A stretch of 64,000 bases of DNA, from contig OZ022576.1 in assembly GCA_963669155.1 (NCBI GenBank), forward strand, positions 28,174,866 through 28,238,865, given 5' to 3'. Source of the DNA: Arbacia lixula (lineage: Eukaryota > Echinodermata > Echinoidea > Arbacioida > Arbaciidae). Below are positions 12,948 through 26,029 of the stretch, piece after piece. The translations under genes were made by a program, and so were the position numbers. A model generated the notes under the pieces. That model did not search any database and was not told where the DNA came from. It saw only the letters and a list, made by a program, of their open reading frames with translations. Within the stretch, counting starts at the first letter, position 1. Each line of letters opens with the position of its first letter.

Positions 12948-14411
12948 AGCTATCAATGTGATACCATTAACCCTTGTGCAAGACAAAACGCTCCTCTTTC
13001 ATGTGTCTTTGGGATTTGTGTATATTAGGGGTGAAAAATACACACATGACACATAAAGATTCAAGCTAAGTCCGGCTGAATTCCGATTAAAATGCTATGT
13101 ATAATAATGTACATTAGCATGTTATCAAGATGTTTAAAAGTCTTGGGAACGCTATGGTGAAGGTGAGAGTGTGCGAGAGAAAAGGAAAGATTGAACCAGC
13201 CACTCAAAGAAAGACATAGCAAATACGATGTAGAATGGATTAATCATTGAGGAAATAGGGAACGCGGCAAAAAACAGCCCCCCGAGAACATATTATCTGA
13301 CCTTTCTCTCGGATATGTCGAAGATAGCCTGATGCTTCGATAAGAGCTTTAACTTCCTGACCACCTTTCCTCTCACCTATCTTCCTCGGACTCCACCTCC
13401 TTTAAATCCCAAAACACTTTACCCTCTCTGAGGTCCACATCAACTCTCAACCCCCAGACACCTCTCCCCATCCATGGGTGCGTCCAAACGGATGCACCCA
13501 TCCATCACCACTCTTTTACCCCCCTTTTCCCGCGAAATCCCTTCGATTATTGTGCTGTTGTTGGTGGTGAGCTATACCACACGACCCTTCCGAGGAATCC
13601 TTCTTTATTCATTGCGTTCAATCGAACATTGTCTTCACCTGTCTCCTCACGCTTTCCCAGCTTCCCGACACCCTATCGACAAACGATCGATTGTCCTTGA
13701 TATTGCCATTCACACCGGAATGCATGCATAGGAAAGAGGTGAGGAGAGAAATAAGACCCTACCGACCCCTGTCCGGATAATGTACGTGCTTTATCTTTTA
13801 TATCTGCTGGTAAAAGGGAAAAGCACTACGCTCCTGCAGGGTCAACACTTTTAAAGAGCACATTATTTGTTTGAGTTCACAAGGAAGATGAGTTCAAACA
13901 TAAGTTTTGTGGAGGTTTTGTTTTAGTTTAAAAAAATGTTGCTGGACAGTGATATTATCTCCAGTCAAAGTGTGCTATCGATACGTCGCTTGTCCAATAT
14001 ATGGTATATTCATGATGGTAAAGAGACGGCCATACGTAGAACAGTTTTGTGATTGGAACTGTGCTGTTAACATCTAGAAATCCAAATTAGTCAAATAATA
14101 TTTCCGTTCTTTCACATCTGTACTGTTGCTGCCATTGTTGCTGAGTGTGGTAAATTGGGATTTAAAATGTATGCATAGGTCAAAATGTAACAAGGACCCA
14201 TCCGCAGCGTTTTATCATATGTGCTTTTTCTCTCCCCGCTCCCCTCCCCCAGTTTGTCATCCCCTTCCCACCCGACCCCATCCTATCACTCGCATCCTCT
14301 TCTCTCTATCTTTCCCACCCTCTTCATCCAAATCGTCCATTTTCCTGATTTTTTTTCTCTGTGATATCCCCCTGCCCCTCCTGCTTCTCTTTCATTCTCT
14401 CTTCCTTTAAC
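12948..14411. other. No gene recognised
   Basis: The 85-codon frame at 13474-13731 has no family features. Pyrimidine-rich sequence increases toward 14411. Confidence 0.5.
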
Positions 14412-14421
14412 ACCACCCCCC

Positions 14422-14465
<44 letters not shown>

Positions 14466-14488
14466 TCTCTCCACCCCCCTCTTTCACT

Positions 14489-14533
<45 letters not shown>

Positions 14534-14547
14534 CCCCCTCTCTCACT

Positions 14548-14581
<34 letters not shown>

Positions 14582-14582
14582 T
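14412..14582. repeat. Compound C-run and (CT)n microsatellite
   Basis: CT runs alternate with C tracts. Long Ser/Leu or Arg/Glu open frames here are only translations of the repeat. Confidence 0.95.
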
Positions 14583-15893
14583 GTTCTCACTCTCATCCTC
14601 ACTTACCACATATATCCCCATCCATGCTGCGGGCGATACTGTGCCCGTGTGACGTTAGAGTAAGCAGCTGCACAGTATTCTTGGCGGGAAATCAAATTAC
14701 GCGCTTTTCAGACTTTTAAACTCTTTGGGGTGACTTTTGTCGCTGTGACGGCGCAGGTCCGACGTCAGTGGCAGGTAATAAGCAATGTGTCCTCAGGTAG
14801 CGAGATTCTCAGCTCACTTTAGAGGTCTCTTGTTTTGTTCTGACACTCATCCTGGACAACCGGATATAGGAAGATAGCAACCCTATTGGGGTGTTTCTCA
14901 GCTTTACGATATCCCCGTATGTGAATAGTGCCCCAAAAGATAAAGGTCAACCAGAGCATCAATAATATTTCCCTCCTACAACTCTGTGACCGCCATGGTC
15001 AATTTCCAAGGGTGTGAGGATGTCGTACTTGAAATCGTAAACAAATGCCTTCACATTTATATCTGAGTACATGTGTTATCATAAACCGCTCCGAATAACT
15101 AGCCCGCTTGTCTGTCGTCATTCCACATGTCTATATAGGGCATATGGTCAGAGCTGTTTTCTGGGTGGTCCTCTACAAAAGGTAAAGCTTTCCATTGGGG
15201 TGCAGGATTTACAGTCACTTTGCTGGCAAGTTTAAACAAGAATGCAGGGATATAGTTGCCTCATACAAAGTGGGTTTATACGTATGCTTCAGTCCTATTT
15301 ATTCCAAAACGAACTAATAAACTACGCGCCGTCATGGCCTCTGTGGTGGACAAACTGTGTACAATACCCTGATAACAACGCGTTTGTGTGAGACTGCCTC
15401 CTCCTCCTGAGGGGAAATACTCCGTCTCTCGGATAGGACGTTAAATGGAGGTCCTGTGTAAAGAATAGCCATAATCTCCGTACGTTATAGACCCCACTTC
15501 TCTTTACAGATCCACATACAAATGGAGCTGTTTAAGCCATCTCCATGACTCCTTCACTCTCACTTTCTAAAATATCCAATGTAATACAGGAGGACAGTTG
15601 ATCCAAACAGCAAAAACCAGAGCGACATTCATTCAATGGCTCATCTGCAGTAGGTATGAAAGTCCTACAGTTTAGATCGCGCTTAAAGTAATTTGTCTTT
15701 GATTCTGTGTATATTGCAGACAGACATGTAGTCAGATTATATAAATCGATATGTGTCTCTCGTCTGCTTAGTACGGCTGTAAACATTTGAAATCCTCTTG
15801 AATTCCTCGATGGATTAAGGAGATACATGTACGGTGCGATTGACGAAAATGTTCCTGAATGATGATTACACAGTCCAGTCACTGATTTGAGTA

Positions 15894-15896
<3 letters not shown>

Positions 15897-15931
<35 letters not shown>
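15897..15931. repeat. (GT)n microsatellite
   Basis: A GT run of about 17 units. It accounts for the Thr-His repeat in the 160-codon minus-strand open frame at 15532-16014. Confidence 0.95.
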
Positions 15932-15932
<1 letters not shown>

Positions 15933-17756
15933 ATGTGCGTACATATTTGCATAGGTGTACGTGCGTGTTTGAATATGTTGAGGTATGCCAATTTCTAAGA
16001 GCCCCACAAATCATTTATTTTTTCTCTCTTCATTCAGTGCAGTGCTGCTGACATTCTCGTTGAGCTTACCAAAGCATTCTTATCAAGTTTGTTACTTACT
16101 CTTTTATTTATCAGTATCGGAATCTTGTATTCAATAACCTAGATATATATTTAATTAGGCTTTTGCATTTGCTGTAATGAATATGATTTACAAAGATCTA
16201 CTTTCTATATACTTTTCTTTAGTTTGAGGCTGCGCTATTGGGATTACCTTATAACGAATCAAATACAAAAATCGCACAGCAAGCATGATGTGGTGCGCTG
16301 CGCACTCGAATCATATTCATGAAGAAACAATCAGAGAAATCAAGAAAATACGGATGATAGAATAGAATTGTGTGAGGATATGACTGTACAAGGAAATGAG
16401 GATACTTGTCTTCCATTCATCAAAAGTTCACAATGTTATTGCTTGCACAAGCAAGTAGAAAAAAAATGGCACTCTCGCTCGTTTCGGCTGTATTCTGTTA
16501 TGTTTTTGAGTCACCATCGACCTCTTTCTTTGAAATAATGAATACTAAATCAATTCACGGATCTACACTTCCGTGTTAATAGAAAGTCAATTGATTTAAG
16601 AGAATCCGCGCTCTTTTCGCTTCCTGCCTCGGAAAAAGTCACGTTCGTTCCCGAGTATCAGAGTTAGAGGGATTGAAAAGTAGAGAGCGGGTGGAGTGGG
16701 GGTGCGGGAGCCACCCTTTCACCGATATGCCACTGATGGTAGTTGTGAAAGCGAGAATATACAGCATGTACATGCAAACATCTATACGGGCCGAGAAGGT
16801 GGAAGTTGGGTGGGGTTAAGTTATTCCTAATCGATGATACATCGGCTTCGAATGAGGCAGTTTCCATAGAAACCAGAAATATTATCACCCCAAACACAAA
16901 CACACACATACAGACAGGACTCACCTCTGCAATGGCGACATGCTGCTTGTCTGCAGGTGGGGGTGGGTGGAGGATTGGTTGGGGGACGCCATTTGACTTG
17001 GTACCTGAATCAGAAAGAAATTCCCCTTAAGGAACGTCATCTTAAATCTCATCTTGATTTATCATATTTTGGTCGTTCTAATACTTCCGCCACTCGTAAA
17101 AGTTTTATGGCTTCCATAACGGTGCAGGCGCGTAAAATATGCCAAGCAAACTCATTCATTTTGAAAGAATAACAAATTTTACTCTGCAATAAAACCTTTG
17201 AAAGTGCACGCCAGAATCTGTCTGTATCACAAATATCTGCAATAAATTATATTTGCATAAGGTACGTAACGGATACTGTCGTACGACGCATGTGCGATAT
17301 CGGCATGCTCTAATCTCTAGTGTAAAATGGGTTGATCTAAATATTATTCTCAACTTTATTACGTACATGATTTTCTATATTTTCTCTCTCTCTATGTATA
17401 TTTCAATATTTCGGTTTTATCTCTCCATATACTGGAGAGTGCACTCTCCTCGAAAGTTTAAAGATTTCAAACACGTTTCTGAGAAGCATTTATTTTGAGT
17501 TCGTTTTCAACAATACTGGAAAGAGACGCATTAAATTTAATATATCAATTGTATAGTTTTTTGTTATATATGTGAAGTTGTGTATCTACTATAAAATATC
17601 ATTCGTTAACTTGTGATGCTCCTTCGATTCCTTAATGATGATTCAAGTAAAATGTGCGTCTTAATTGTTCGCTGCTAAAAATACGATTGTGCTCGGTATT
17701 ATAATGCCATTTAAAAACGCACACACACTGTCATACAAAATACAAATACAGATACG

Positions 17757-17768
17757 CTCCTCTCTCTC

Positions 17769-17815
<47 letters not shown>
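17757..17815. repeat. (CT)n microsatellite
   Basis: A CT run with a few CTTT interruptions, followed to about 17970 by degenerate pyrimidine-rich sequence. Confidence 0.95.
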
Positions 17816-17816
<1 letters not shown>

Positions 17817-19922
17817 CATCCATTCACCCTCTTTCTCTCGCCCTCTCTGTCCTTATTAAATCCTCCTCACACATTTTCTCTCTCTCTCTCCCTTTCCCTA
17901 TATGTCCTATTTCTCTCCTCCTTTGTGTCTCACTCTTTATCCTCTCACTCTCTCTCTGTCCATCTTTCCTTCTCTCCCATTGCTTATCTCTCAGAAAACA
18001 CGCCCATCTAGCCGCTACATTTACAATATATCTAATTATTGACACAAATACTGACTCTCCTATATACAGTCGTCGCTAATACGTACGTCAAACTATTCAA
18101 GGAAATTGCTAACGTGTGCATTGTATACAGGGCAAGAGGTAATCGGAGATAATTTAAGCGTGGAAGGAAATAGAGGCAAGATGGTTTCCATTGCAATTCC
18201 TTTTAAAGGGAGAACAGTGATTAATATTCTCGGCATGATGGTAAACTATTCTGTTATTACACATTTATGAAGTAATCTAAACGTAAAGAAAAGAGAGACA
18301 TTTCCGGTATCCTTTTGCATCCCATATTCTACCTGTTATTCAGCTCCATTTCCTTCAACCACCGCCGAGACCAACTGTCACACTTCCCTGAAATGAAATA
18401 CGTCGGACCTGGCCCATACTAGGACCTCTGTCGCCTCCTTAACACGAGCTAGCCTCGAATTCTGGCACAATATGATATTACCCATATGCAACTTGGCCTG
18501 GGGCACAATGAGAGGTGATAAGCGGCGAAGAGACGGTTGTTTCTGACGACGATGCACGTTACTTCGGTGTAATTTAAGAATATTGCTTGAAGCCCTCTTG
18601 TTGCACTTTTATTCCACTTTGATTAACTAACCTATCACTAATTGGAGCTACAGGGTTTAGTATATTTGTGAAGAAACTCAAAACGATTAAGTTTTGATGG
18701 CTTAAGTTGAGATGTCCTTGATATGCAACTTTCGTGTATTTACATTAGTATTTGTTAATTTATTCATTTGTTCACTTAGAATTTTCGTGATTAACTTCTT
18801 CAATAATTCCTCCAGTAATTGTCAATAAATCATCAATCAATTAGTTTATCAAAGATTAAGTTAAAAAATGGTTCTTCTATACCTCTCTGTGCCAGCTTTA
18901 TTTTGTTTGTTTCTCTTACTTCTAGGTACCTACTTTACCATCAGCATCATATTTATATCAGATACCCATAAATTATTTATAACAAAAAAAAAATAAACAC
19001 TACATGTGTAGCAATTCTGGAAAGTCATGGAAGAACCGTGTTATATACAGCCACAGATACGACGGTAAGTACAACAAATATATTATGAATTAGGATATTC
19101 TATATTTTCGCAATCGGCCAGAGAGCTCAAACATTCAGTTAAAAAAAATAATGTAGTTGTTATCAAAACTGAGGATCAAGCTCAGGATTATACTCGCATC
19201 GCTTCCATTTAATTATATATACTACTCCATCTCGCATATGTCAACCACTATGTCACATGATGCGTGTTATATCAGTTCTGAATGATTTAGTAGTCACGCA
19301 CCAATTCCATCAACCAGCATGTCAAAGGCTGCGCACAGAACACTGCGCATAGGAAGTCGACTCCGCAAGCATGGGTGTGTGCGGTTGGGGGAGTGGGAGC
19401 AGGGTAGAATTAAGTATTTTCTGATGTGCTTTCCGCTCCTTGACTGTCATGACGGTGAGACTTCTGAAATGATATATATAAATGAAGAAAGAGAGACTAG
19501 GAGCTGGGACGTAGCTGGACCTTCAAAGTTTATTTAAGAGCTTTCGGCTGTTAGGCCTTCTTCAGTCAAGTTTCTGAAGTATAAACATTAACAAATTCAT
19601 TCATTCATTTATTCATTTCATTCATTTGATATGTACAATTAAAAATATATATACAACATTGAAACATGTATTACATCAGCATATGAATTAACATAGGGAA
19701 ATATCAATGAATAGTGACTGATCGGCAATAGTGACGGTTAATAAAAATCGGCACAGAATGAGTATTTACAGTGAATTCATATGTAAGTATAGACAATGAA
19801 GAAAAAGGTTTACCCGTAAAAGCCTCAGTGGCTTGATAAATTGGGTACACCCGTGTAAAAGAATCTGAAGAGAAAATAAAAATAGTTACACCGGGGAGCT
19901 AAAGCTGTTAACTTACTTTATT

Positions 19923-22917
19923 CTATGTTGTGCCATGTGAAGAATATTTAGAGAGGAGGAATTCTTTAAGCTGATTTTTAAAAGAATTACTAAACTGAGC
20001 ATTCTGAATGTGGGCTGGTAATGAATTCCAAGTTACTGGACCTAAGCAACGGACTGATTTGGAAAGAGTATTTGTATGAACTTTCCACATGTGGAATTTA
20101 ACAGACTGACGTGTATTGTATTGATGAATTTCTGCATTCAATGAGAACATGTGCATGAGATAAGAAGGTAGCGAGTTTGAAAAGAATCTACGCATTAAGC
20201 AGGCAATTTGCATCGTATTTATATCGAAAACATTAAGCATCTGAAAACGGACGAACAAGGGTAAAGAAGGTTCAAGGTAATGAGAATTGGCACATATACG
20301 GAGGATTCTTTTCTGTAGACGATGAAGTCTGAGTAATTTAGAAGGATGCAATGAACCCCATAACACATTGCAATAAGCAATGTGAGGTAATATGAATGCA
20401 TTGTACATCATTAACAAGACTTTACGTGGAATAGTGAGTTTGAGATTATTCATAATACCAATGTTACGTGATATTTTGCTGCAAACAAAATTTATATGTG
20501 AATCCCAACATAAATACATATCTACAAGCACTCCAAGATATGTAACCACAGAACATTGCTTAATTTTGATGTTGTTGATATATAAAGAAACATCATTATA
20601 ACAAGTATTTAGGTTTTGCCTATGTCTGAAAACAATAAATTGAGTTTTTACAATGTTTAGAGATAATTTATTGCACAAAAGCCAATTTTGAACATGCATT
20701 AAATGAACATTCACTTCATTGATCAAAATGTCAAATTTTTCCTCAGAGGCAACCAAAGCAGTGTCATCTGCAAAAAGAACGAAGTAAAAAAGAGATGATG
20801 AATTTATTATATCATTTATATATATTAGGAACAATAAAGGACCAAGAATTGAACCCTGTGGTACACCAGATGTAAGAAACTTGAAATCAGAAGTATGCAA
20901 GTTATAAACAGTATATTGTTTTCTGTCAGTTAGATAGCTTTGTAACCAAAGATGTGGTATGCCCCGAATCCCGTAATAACGTAATTTTGCTAATAGTATT
21001 GTATGCGACAGGGTATCAAATGCTTTTGATAAGTCCATAAAAATAGCTATTGCATGCTTATTCAGATTTACATAATTCAGGATTTTATCATAAAGATTGA
21101 TTAAAGCAAATTCAGTAGAGCAATCCTTTCTAAACCCGTATTGGTTGGAACAAAGAAGATTATTACACACTATGAAATCATAGATACGATTGTAAACAAC
21201 TCTCTCGAGTACCTTGGAGAATAATGGAAGGATAGAAATGGGTCTATAATTGCTACAATCTGAAGTGGGGCCTTTCTTGAATATGGGTACAACTTTTGCG
21301 ATTTTCATTTTGGAGGGGAACACACCAGTTTGTATTGACAGATTGCATATATGTGCCAAAGGTCTGCTAATAAAGTATGTACAAGGTTTTACAATATCAA
21401 CAGATATGTTGTCATATCCGGGGCTTTTGCCGTTACGAAAACTTTTGATTGTTTGTACTACTTCCTGTTCGGTGACAGGCTTAAGAAATAAAGAAATGTT
21501 GCGGGCGTTAGGCATAAATTCCGTGAAATGTACATTGGTTGGTGGTAAAGAGTTCGACAAATTTTGCCCCACGTTAACAAAGAAGTCATTAAACACGTTA
21601 GCGATGGAGTATGGATTATGTATTTCAGTGCCATTATAAATGATTGGGCCAGTTTGATTTGAGGCACGTTTACCTAAAAGTTTGTTTATGAATTGCCAAG
21701 TCTTTCTCAAATTATTTTTTAATTTATCAAACTTATCATGAAAATACTTTCTCTTGGAAAAACGAATGAGTGAATTAAGTTTATTGCGATATTTTTTGTA
21801 TGTAATTTCATTTTCCTCAGGGGGATAAGAATGAAAAAGTGTAAAAAGCATGTTTTTTGTTTTTATTGAGTTTAAAATGGCATTAGTTATCCATGGTTTT
21901 TTAATTTTAGGACGGCGGGTAGAACATACCGGTTTTAGAGGCATGTGTAAATCACATATAGTTGAGAAACGTTTTATGAAATAATCATATGCTTCATTTA
22001 CGTTATTAGATTCAAGGACATCGGACCAGTCAGTGTGGCTTAATTCACGAAGAAACGATTGGATAGCGGTAGGAGTTACCTTACGTCGAAATGTTTTTGG
22101 ATTTGATTGATTTTCGGACCTTGCAAAAGATTGCTCTGTTATCTGGAAAATTGGAAAATGATCGCTGACGTCAGACAAAAGAATTCCTGAAGAACTAGTA
22201 ACATTAAAGGCGTTAGTAAATATATTATCAATCAAGGTTGCGCAATCTTTTGTTACACGAGTTGGTTTATCAATCATCGGGAAAAAGCTGTAAGAGTTGA
22301 GTAAATCCATGTAACTTTGTACAAGAGGCTGTTCGTCGTAATTTAATATATTAAGATTAAAATCTCCCATAATATAGCATGACCTGGAACCTTTTGTTAT
22401 TTCATGTAAGGCAAGTTGAAGCCCATCAATAAAATCACTTACATTACTCGTTGGTTTGCGGTATATAACGCCTACTATAATATTCTTTTTATTTTTACAT
22501 GTAATTTCGACAAAAAGCGACTCGACACCATCAATATCAAAGGTTATGTTGTGAAGAACAGATACTTGGATATCATTTTTTACAAACATTGCAACTCCTC
22601 CTCCTCGTCCACGGACACGATTTGTATTAAACATTGTATAGCCATCTAAAGAAAACAATATTATCATTACCAGCAATCCATGTCTCAGTTACTCCTATAA
22701 TCGAAAATGAAGAATCAAGTAACATTAAATCTTCGTTTATACGATCAAAATTCCTCCCCAAACTCCTTGCATTATAATGAATAAGACTAAACTGTTTTGA
22801 TAAACAAGATGTACTACTTAACTTATTGTGTAATTCAGTATGATCTACATATGTACAGTTAAAATCATTTACAATGTCCTGCTCACTGTCATCGGCACTT
22901 CGAAAGTTTCTGTCCAT
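19923..22917 (-). pseudogene. Retrotransposon ORF2: APE endonuclease and reverse transcriptase, one frameshift
   Basis: The first ~90 residues (22917 down to about 22650) carry FSLIHYNARSL and VTETW of an APE-type endonuclease. A single shift in a T-rich stretch near 22645-22660 moves the frame into the 917-residue remainder, which holds GRGGGVAMF, MGDFNLNIL and SDVSDHFPIF (endonuclease). It then holds NYRPISILPLFSKVLE, GFRKDCST, FMDLSKAFDT, GVPQGSILGPLLF and FADDT (reverse transcriptase, with the catalytic Asp pair), and a C-terminal region ending in TWNSLPAHIQN. The full product would be about 1000 residues, normal for CR1-group ORF2. All catalytic motifs remain; only the frameshift prevents translation. 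Confidence 0.88.
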
Positions 22918-22953
22918 ATACAGTTAAGAAGTGATTACAATTGAGTTAAAATC

Positions 22954-23850
22954 TCACAGACGTTCAATGTAGTTGACGTTTCTTACCGGAACTTTCCGGC
23001 CATCTCTTGTCACTGAGAAAATCCTCCCATCTATGGACCAGGTATGCTTCGTGTTCTGGTGACTTGATGCCTTGGAGAAGAGGTCTTGGCGCGCGGGTGT
23101 GAGATCCTCTCTGATCACGATGCCTGTGCCTTTTAATCGCGACTTGGCTTCGTACATGAGGCGGCGGGCATTGTATCTCGCAAACTTAACGATCAAGGGC
23201 TTCGGTCGGGGTGGTTGCGAAGGGGATCGGATGATTGCGCGTCTCGGGGTAATCCGATGGCTTCTGTCGATGTCGCGACTATCCAGTGTGACGCTCATCT
23301 TTGCAGCCAGGGATACTACAAGGTCGTCGGTGGTTTCCCTTGGACTTTCCGGGAGGCCGTATATACGAAGGCATTGGCGACGCGAATACTGCTCCTGTTC
23401 CTCGAGCGACGCTTCGAGGTCCTTGACCTTCTTCCTGAGGCTTTCCGATGCAGAGGCCAGCTCGGTCACTCTTTGTTCCTTCTTTTGAAGTTCCAGTTGA
23501 AAAGCCGAGTGGAGCTGGTTGGCAAGCTTGTCGTACACTGCATTGTAGACGGCATCCACAATCTCCTTGACGACTGATTGGCTGCGGAGAGCATTCATGA
23601 CGTGATCTGAAATGAGTTCTTTGATGTTGGCGGGAGAATCTGGAGTTGACTTTGAATTTGAATGGCTTGAATTTGAATTGCTTGCTGTGGTCCGCTGAGC
23701 AGCAGAAGAAGCAGGTACCGCGTCCTTCACTGTGTGGGTTTCAGCGCCGAGATCTTCGGGTGGGTCCTCACTGAGGACTTCGCTTGAACACTCCACTGGT
23801 TCGCTGCAGTTTCTCGTTTTCCTTTTCGACTTAAATTTCGCCGACGACAT
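22954..23850 (-). CDS. Retrotransposon ORF1 protein (coiled coil plus RNA-binding core)
   Basis: Starting at MSSAKFKSKRK the protein has about 298 residues; an upstream in-frame ATG at 23949 would add 33. Its order is typical of ORF1 nucleic-acid chaperones: a basic/Ser-rich N-terminus, a helical coiled coil (QLELQKKEQRVTELASASES... to LEASLEEQEQ), then EQYSRRQCLRIYGLPE, which opens the RRM-like core, then DRSHRI and KPLIVKFARYNARR, and a C-terminal domain ending near VPVRNVNYIERL. It would package the element's RNA. The internal start was chosen because the extra N-terminus is unlike such proteins. Intact. Confidence 0.85.
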   Translation of the reverse strand: MSSAKFKSKRKTRNCSEPVECSSEVLSEDPPEDLGAETHTVKDAVPASSAAQRTTASNSNSSHSNSKSTPDSPANIKELISDHVMNALRSQSVVKEIVDAVYNAVYDKLANQLHSAFQLELQKKEQRVTELASASESLRKKVKDLEASLEEQEQYSRRQCLRIYGLPESPRETTDDLVVSLAAKMSVTLDSRDIDRSHRITPRRAIIRSPSQPPRPKPLIVKFARYNARRLMYEAKSRLKGTGIVIREDLTPARQDLFSKASSHQNTKHTWSIDGRIFSVTRDGRKVPVRNVNYIERL

Positions 23851-24051
23851 GATTGAAATTTCTTCAAAATAAACACTGTTTGCCAGGGTCGTGCGTACTG
23901 TGTCGTATGCCACAGCAACAATATGATATGTTGTCAGTTGATCCAACAATTTTACGAAATATGGAGAGTAAAAGTTACAGCAGGCAGGCTCCTCGATGTC
24001 ATGTTAAGCAAATACACTATAGAAGCCAATATCAATCAAATCAAATCAAGA

Positions 24052-24073
24052 AATATATATATATATATATATA
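24052..24073. repeat. (AT)n microsatellite
   Basis: A TA run close to the 5' side of the retrotransposon. Confidence 0.9.
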
Positions 24074-24818
24074 CATTAAAGAAGAATATATGAGGTTGCG
24101 ATGGCGCTGAATAAGTAGAAGTTAAAACGAGTAAATTGAATAAGACGCCGAGGAAGAAAACAATATCAAGTTTTTCGGTCATAGACCTGTATCAAGAATG
24201 AACAGAATCTAGAGAGAAAGAGAGAGATTGATTTATCTCTTAGTGGGCCATTTTTTTAATGAATTCTGTGATCTGATTGCTCAATTTGTCTTTTAAGACA
24301 AACATGTATTTACCTCATTTACTTGGTCGAAAATATCAAACGGATAATACGAGCCTGCTTAACTGTTTACGTTTTGTTCTTATTGTTTTAATGTATTTTG
24401 GTGTTTTTCATCGTTGTGCACATGCGCAGTGGCGATTTCAACCACTGAATTCTGTAAATCCCTATTCCGTGAAAGTGTTAACAACACGCTCAAGCTCATG
24501 TATGCAGTTAGCTTGCGCGCACATGCGCATACACCGCTAAATCAATCGTCCCAGAGCAACCTAGCTTGCATAGAGTTTGTACACAAAAAGGCACTTTCGC
24601 ACCTTTTCAGCTCCGTTTCACACTCCAGTGCACACCGCACATTCGCGCCAATACGCTTTAAATGACACGTAGATAGATCCCTGTAATTTGATTGGTTGTT
24701 TGATATCGATCATTCAGTCCATTTACAATGACGTCATGAACTGTGCGATTTTAGATCCATTCATCGTGCAATTTTAGATCCAAACGATATTTTTCCATTG
24801 CACACTGCGCGCGTTTTC

Positions 24819-24867
24819 CTGGTTCCATATTCTATGAGGCCGGAGGCCGAATGGAATATGGAACCAG
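24819..24867. repeat. 14-bp-arm hairpin
   Basis: 'ctggttccatattc' at 24819-24832 and its exact complement at 24854-24867 enclose a loop with two GGCC words. May be the core of a small palindromic repeat. Confidence 0.75.
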
Positions 24868-24929
24868 AACGTAGATATATCCCGTATTGCGTGAACAAGC
24901 AGGGTGTAACTAATAGTATTTATTATAGC

Positions 24930-25035
24930 AGGGGTCGATAGACACATAGATAATAGATGGATGAATAGATAGTATTTGTATGTATAGACCTATTGATAAT
25001 GATAGATAGATAACGGATACAGATAAATAGATTTA
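24930..25035. repeat. Degenerate GATA-rich simple repeat
   Basis: Irregular GATA/AGATAGATA words over about 100 bases. Confidence 0.7.
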
Positions 25036-26029
25036 AATACGTACATGCGAGTTCTTATTCTAGTGCTGTCGAAAGGTATGACATAAATAGTCATATTCAA
25101 TGTGATATGTTGAACAAATATTCTAAAGAGAAAACGGGCGATATTTTATTACTGCACATGTTGCACAATTGCATAACGATCTTACCAGGGATGTGTTATG
25201 GAAGGATATGAAGCAACTTTCTTTATTTGAACCCATGTGCCAAGCCGCTGAAAAGTTATGGTGTTCTCAACAGGTGCTGTTCAGGTGTTTGAACAATTAT
25301 GAACATGATTGTGTGGCAACGGTTTCTCAGAGAGAACAAAAGAAATGTACAGTCTCATTTCGCTTGTCCCGTTCTGTTAATGACATTAATACTTCCATGA
25401 GCACAACAGGTATCAGCAAACACAAATAAACAAGTTTTTCAAGTAAAATATCTCTGCTTCACGCAAACACACACAAACGCCGTTAATGATAACACACAGC
25501 TTAATATATCATTTTGAGGGTGGTTGAATCTCCCAAATGCACAAGTTGTCGGAAAGTGAAGATATTGGTCAATTTTGTAATTAATACAAATGTCCGATTT
25601 TTAATGATTCCTCAATACTTTTCGAAACAAAAGCAGAGTATTAGGATCTGTCATTATCTGCCGTTAACTTCCTTATAGTTTGCAAACGAATTTGTCAAAA
25701 ACAAAACGTCTACAGACAAATGGGAAATTAAAGAATTTTCTTTTCAAGTTGACATCAGCTAAATGTCGGCTCGGCACATGGAACATCAAAGCATTGTCAT
25801 GATTATGGAATTCTTTTGACATTCATGAGCACGCTTTAGAACCCAAACAGATGTTTGAATGTATTATGCTCGAGTTTCTACTCCTTCCTATAACACTTCC
25901 CTGATCTTACTATGTTCTCTTTGTGACTGTGTGTTCATTTAACAATGATTTAGCTGTGGGCTAACGTATGTGTTAATATATTTGTCTAGTATGGCTAATG
26001 AAGTAATCCTGAAAACATATCTATCTAAC

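Larger units (their letters stand above)
14583..19594. other. No gene recognised apart from microsatellites
   Basis: Long non-coding stretch. Near 19542-19565 (minus strand) is a CTGAAGA...GGC/GCC...GAAA phrase often seen near retroelement ends, but no body accompanies it. Confidence 0.5.
19595..24000 (-). mobile_element. Nearly complete CR1/L2-group non-LTR retrotransposon
   Basis: Two ORFs in the expected order on the minus strand (ORF1, a 36-bp gap, then ORF2) are followed by a 3' UTR and a short tandem tail of GAAT/AAAT units at 19595-19627. The 5' limit is not defined; an (AT)n run at 24052-24073 lies just beyond. I could not identify a target-site duplication. The protein features place it in the CR1 group (L2, Crack or Daphne style) without fixing the clade. 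Only one ORF2 frameshift is obvious, so this is a young insertion. Confidence 0.85.
24074..26029. other. No gene recognised
   Basis: Besides the hairpin and GATA-rich patch, only short frames occur. The 86-codon frame at 25169-25429 shows no recognisable domain. Confidence 0.5.

Noticed and set aside
14286-14663. Ser/Leu- and Arg/Glu-rich open frames on both strands
   Set aside because: Products of CT repeats and C tracts.
15532-16014. 160-codon minus-strand open frame
   Set aside because: It runs through a GT microsatellite (Thr-His repeat) and has no domain or codon signal elsewhere.
19542-19565. Hammerhead-ribozyme-like CTGAAGA - GGC/GCC - GAAA phrase (minus strand)
   Set aside because: There is an extra A between CTGANGA and the stem, and I could not find convincing stems I and III or a cleavage triplet.
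19923-24000. LINE ORFs as host genes
   Set aside because: Endonuclease, reverse transcriptase and ORF1-type features with a retroelement tail mark them as a transposon.
25169-25429. 86-codon plus-strand frame
   Set aside because: No recognised domain; length is within chance for this window.
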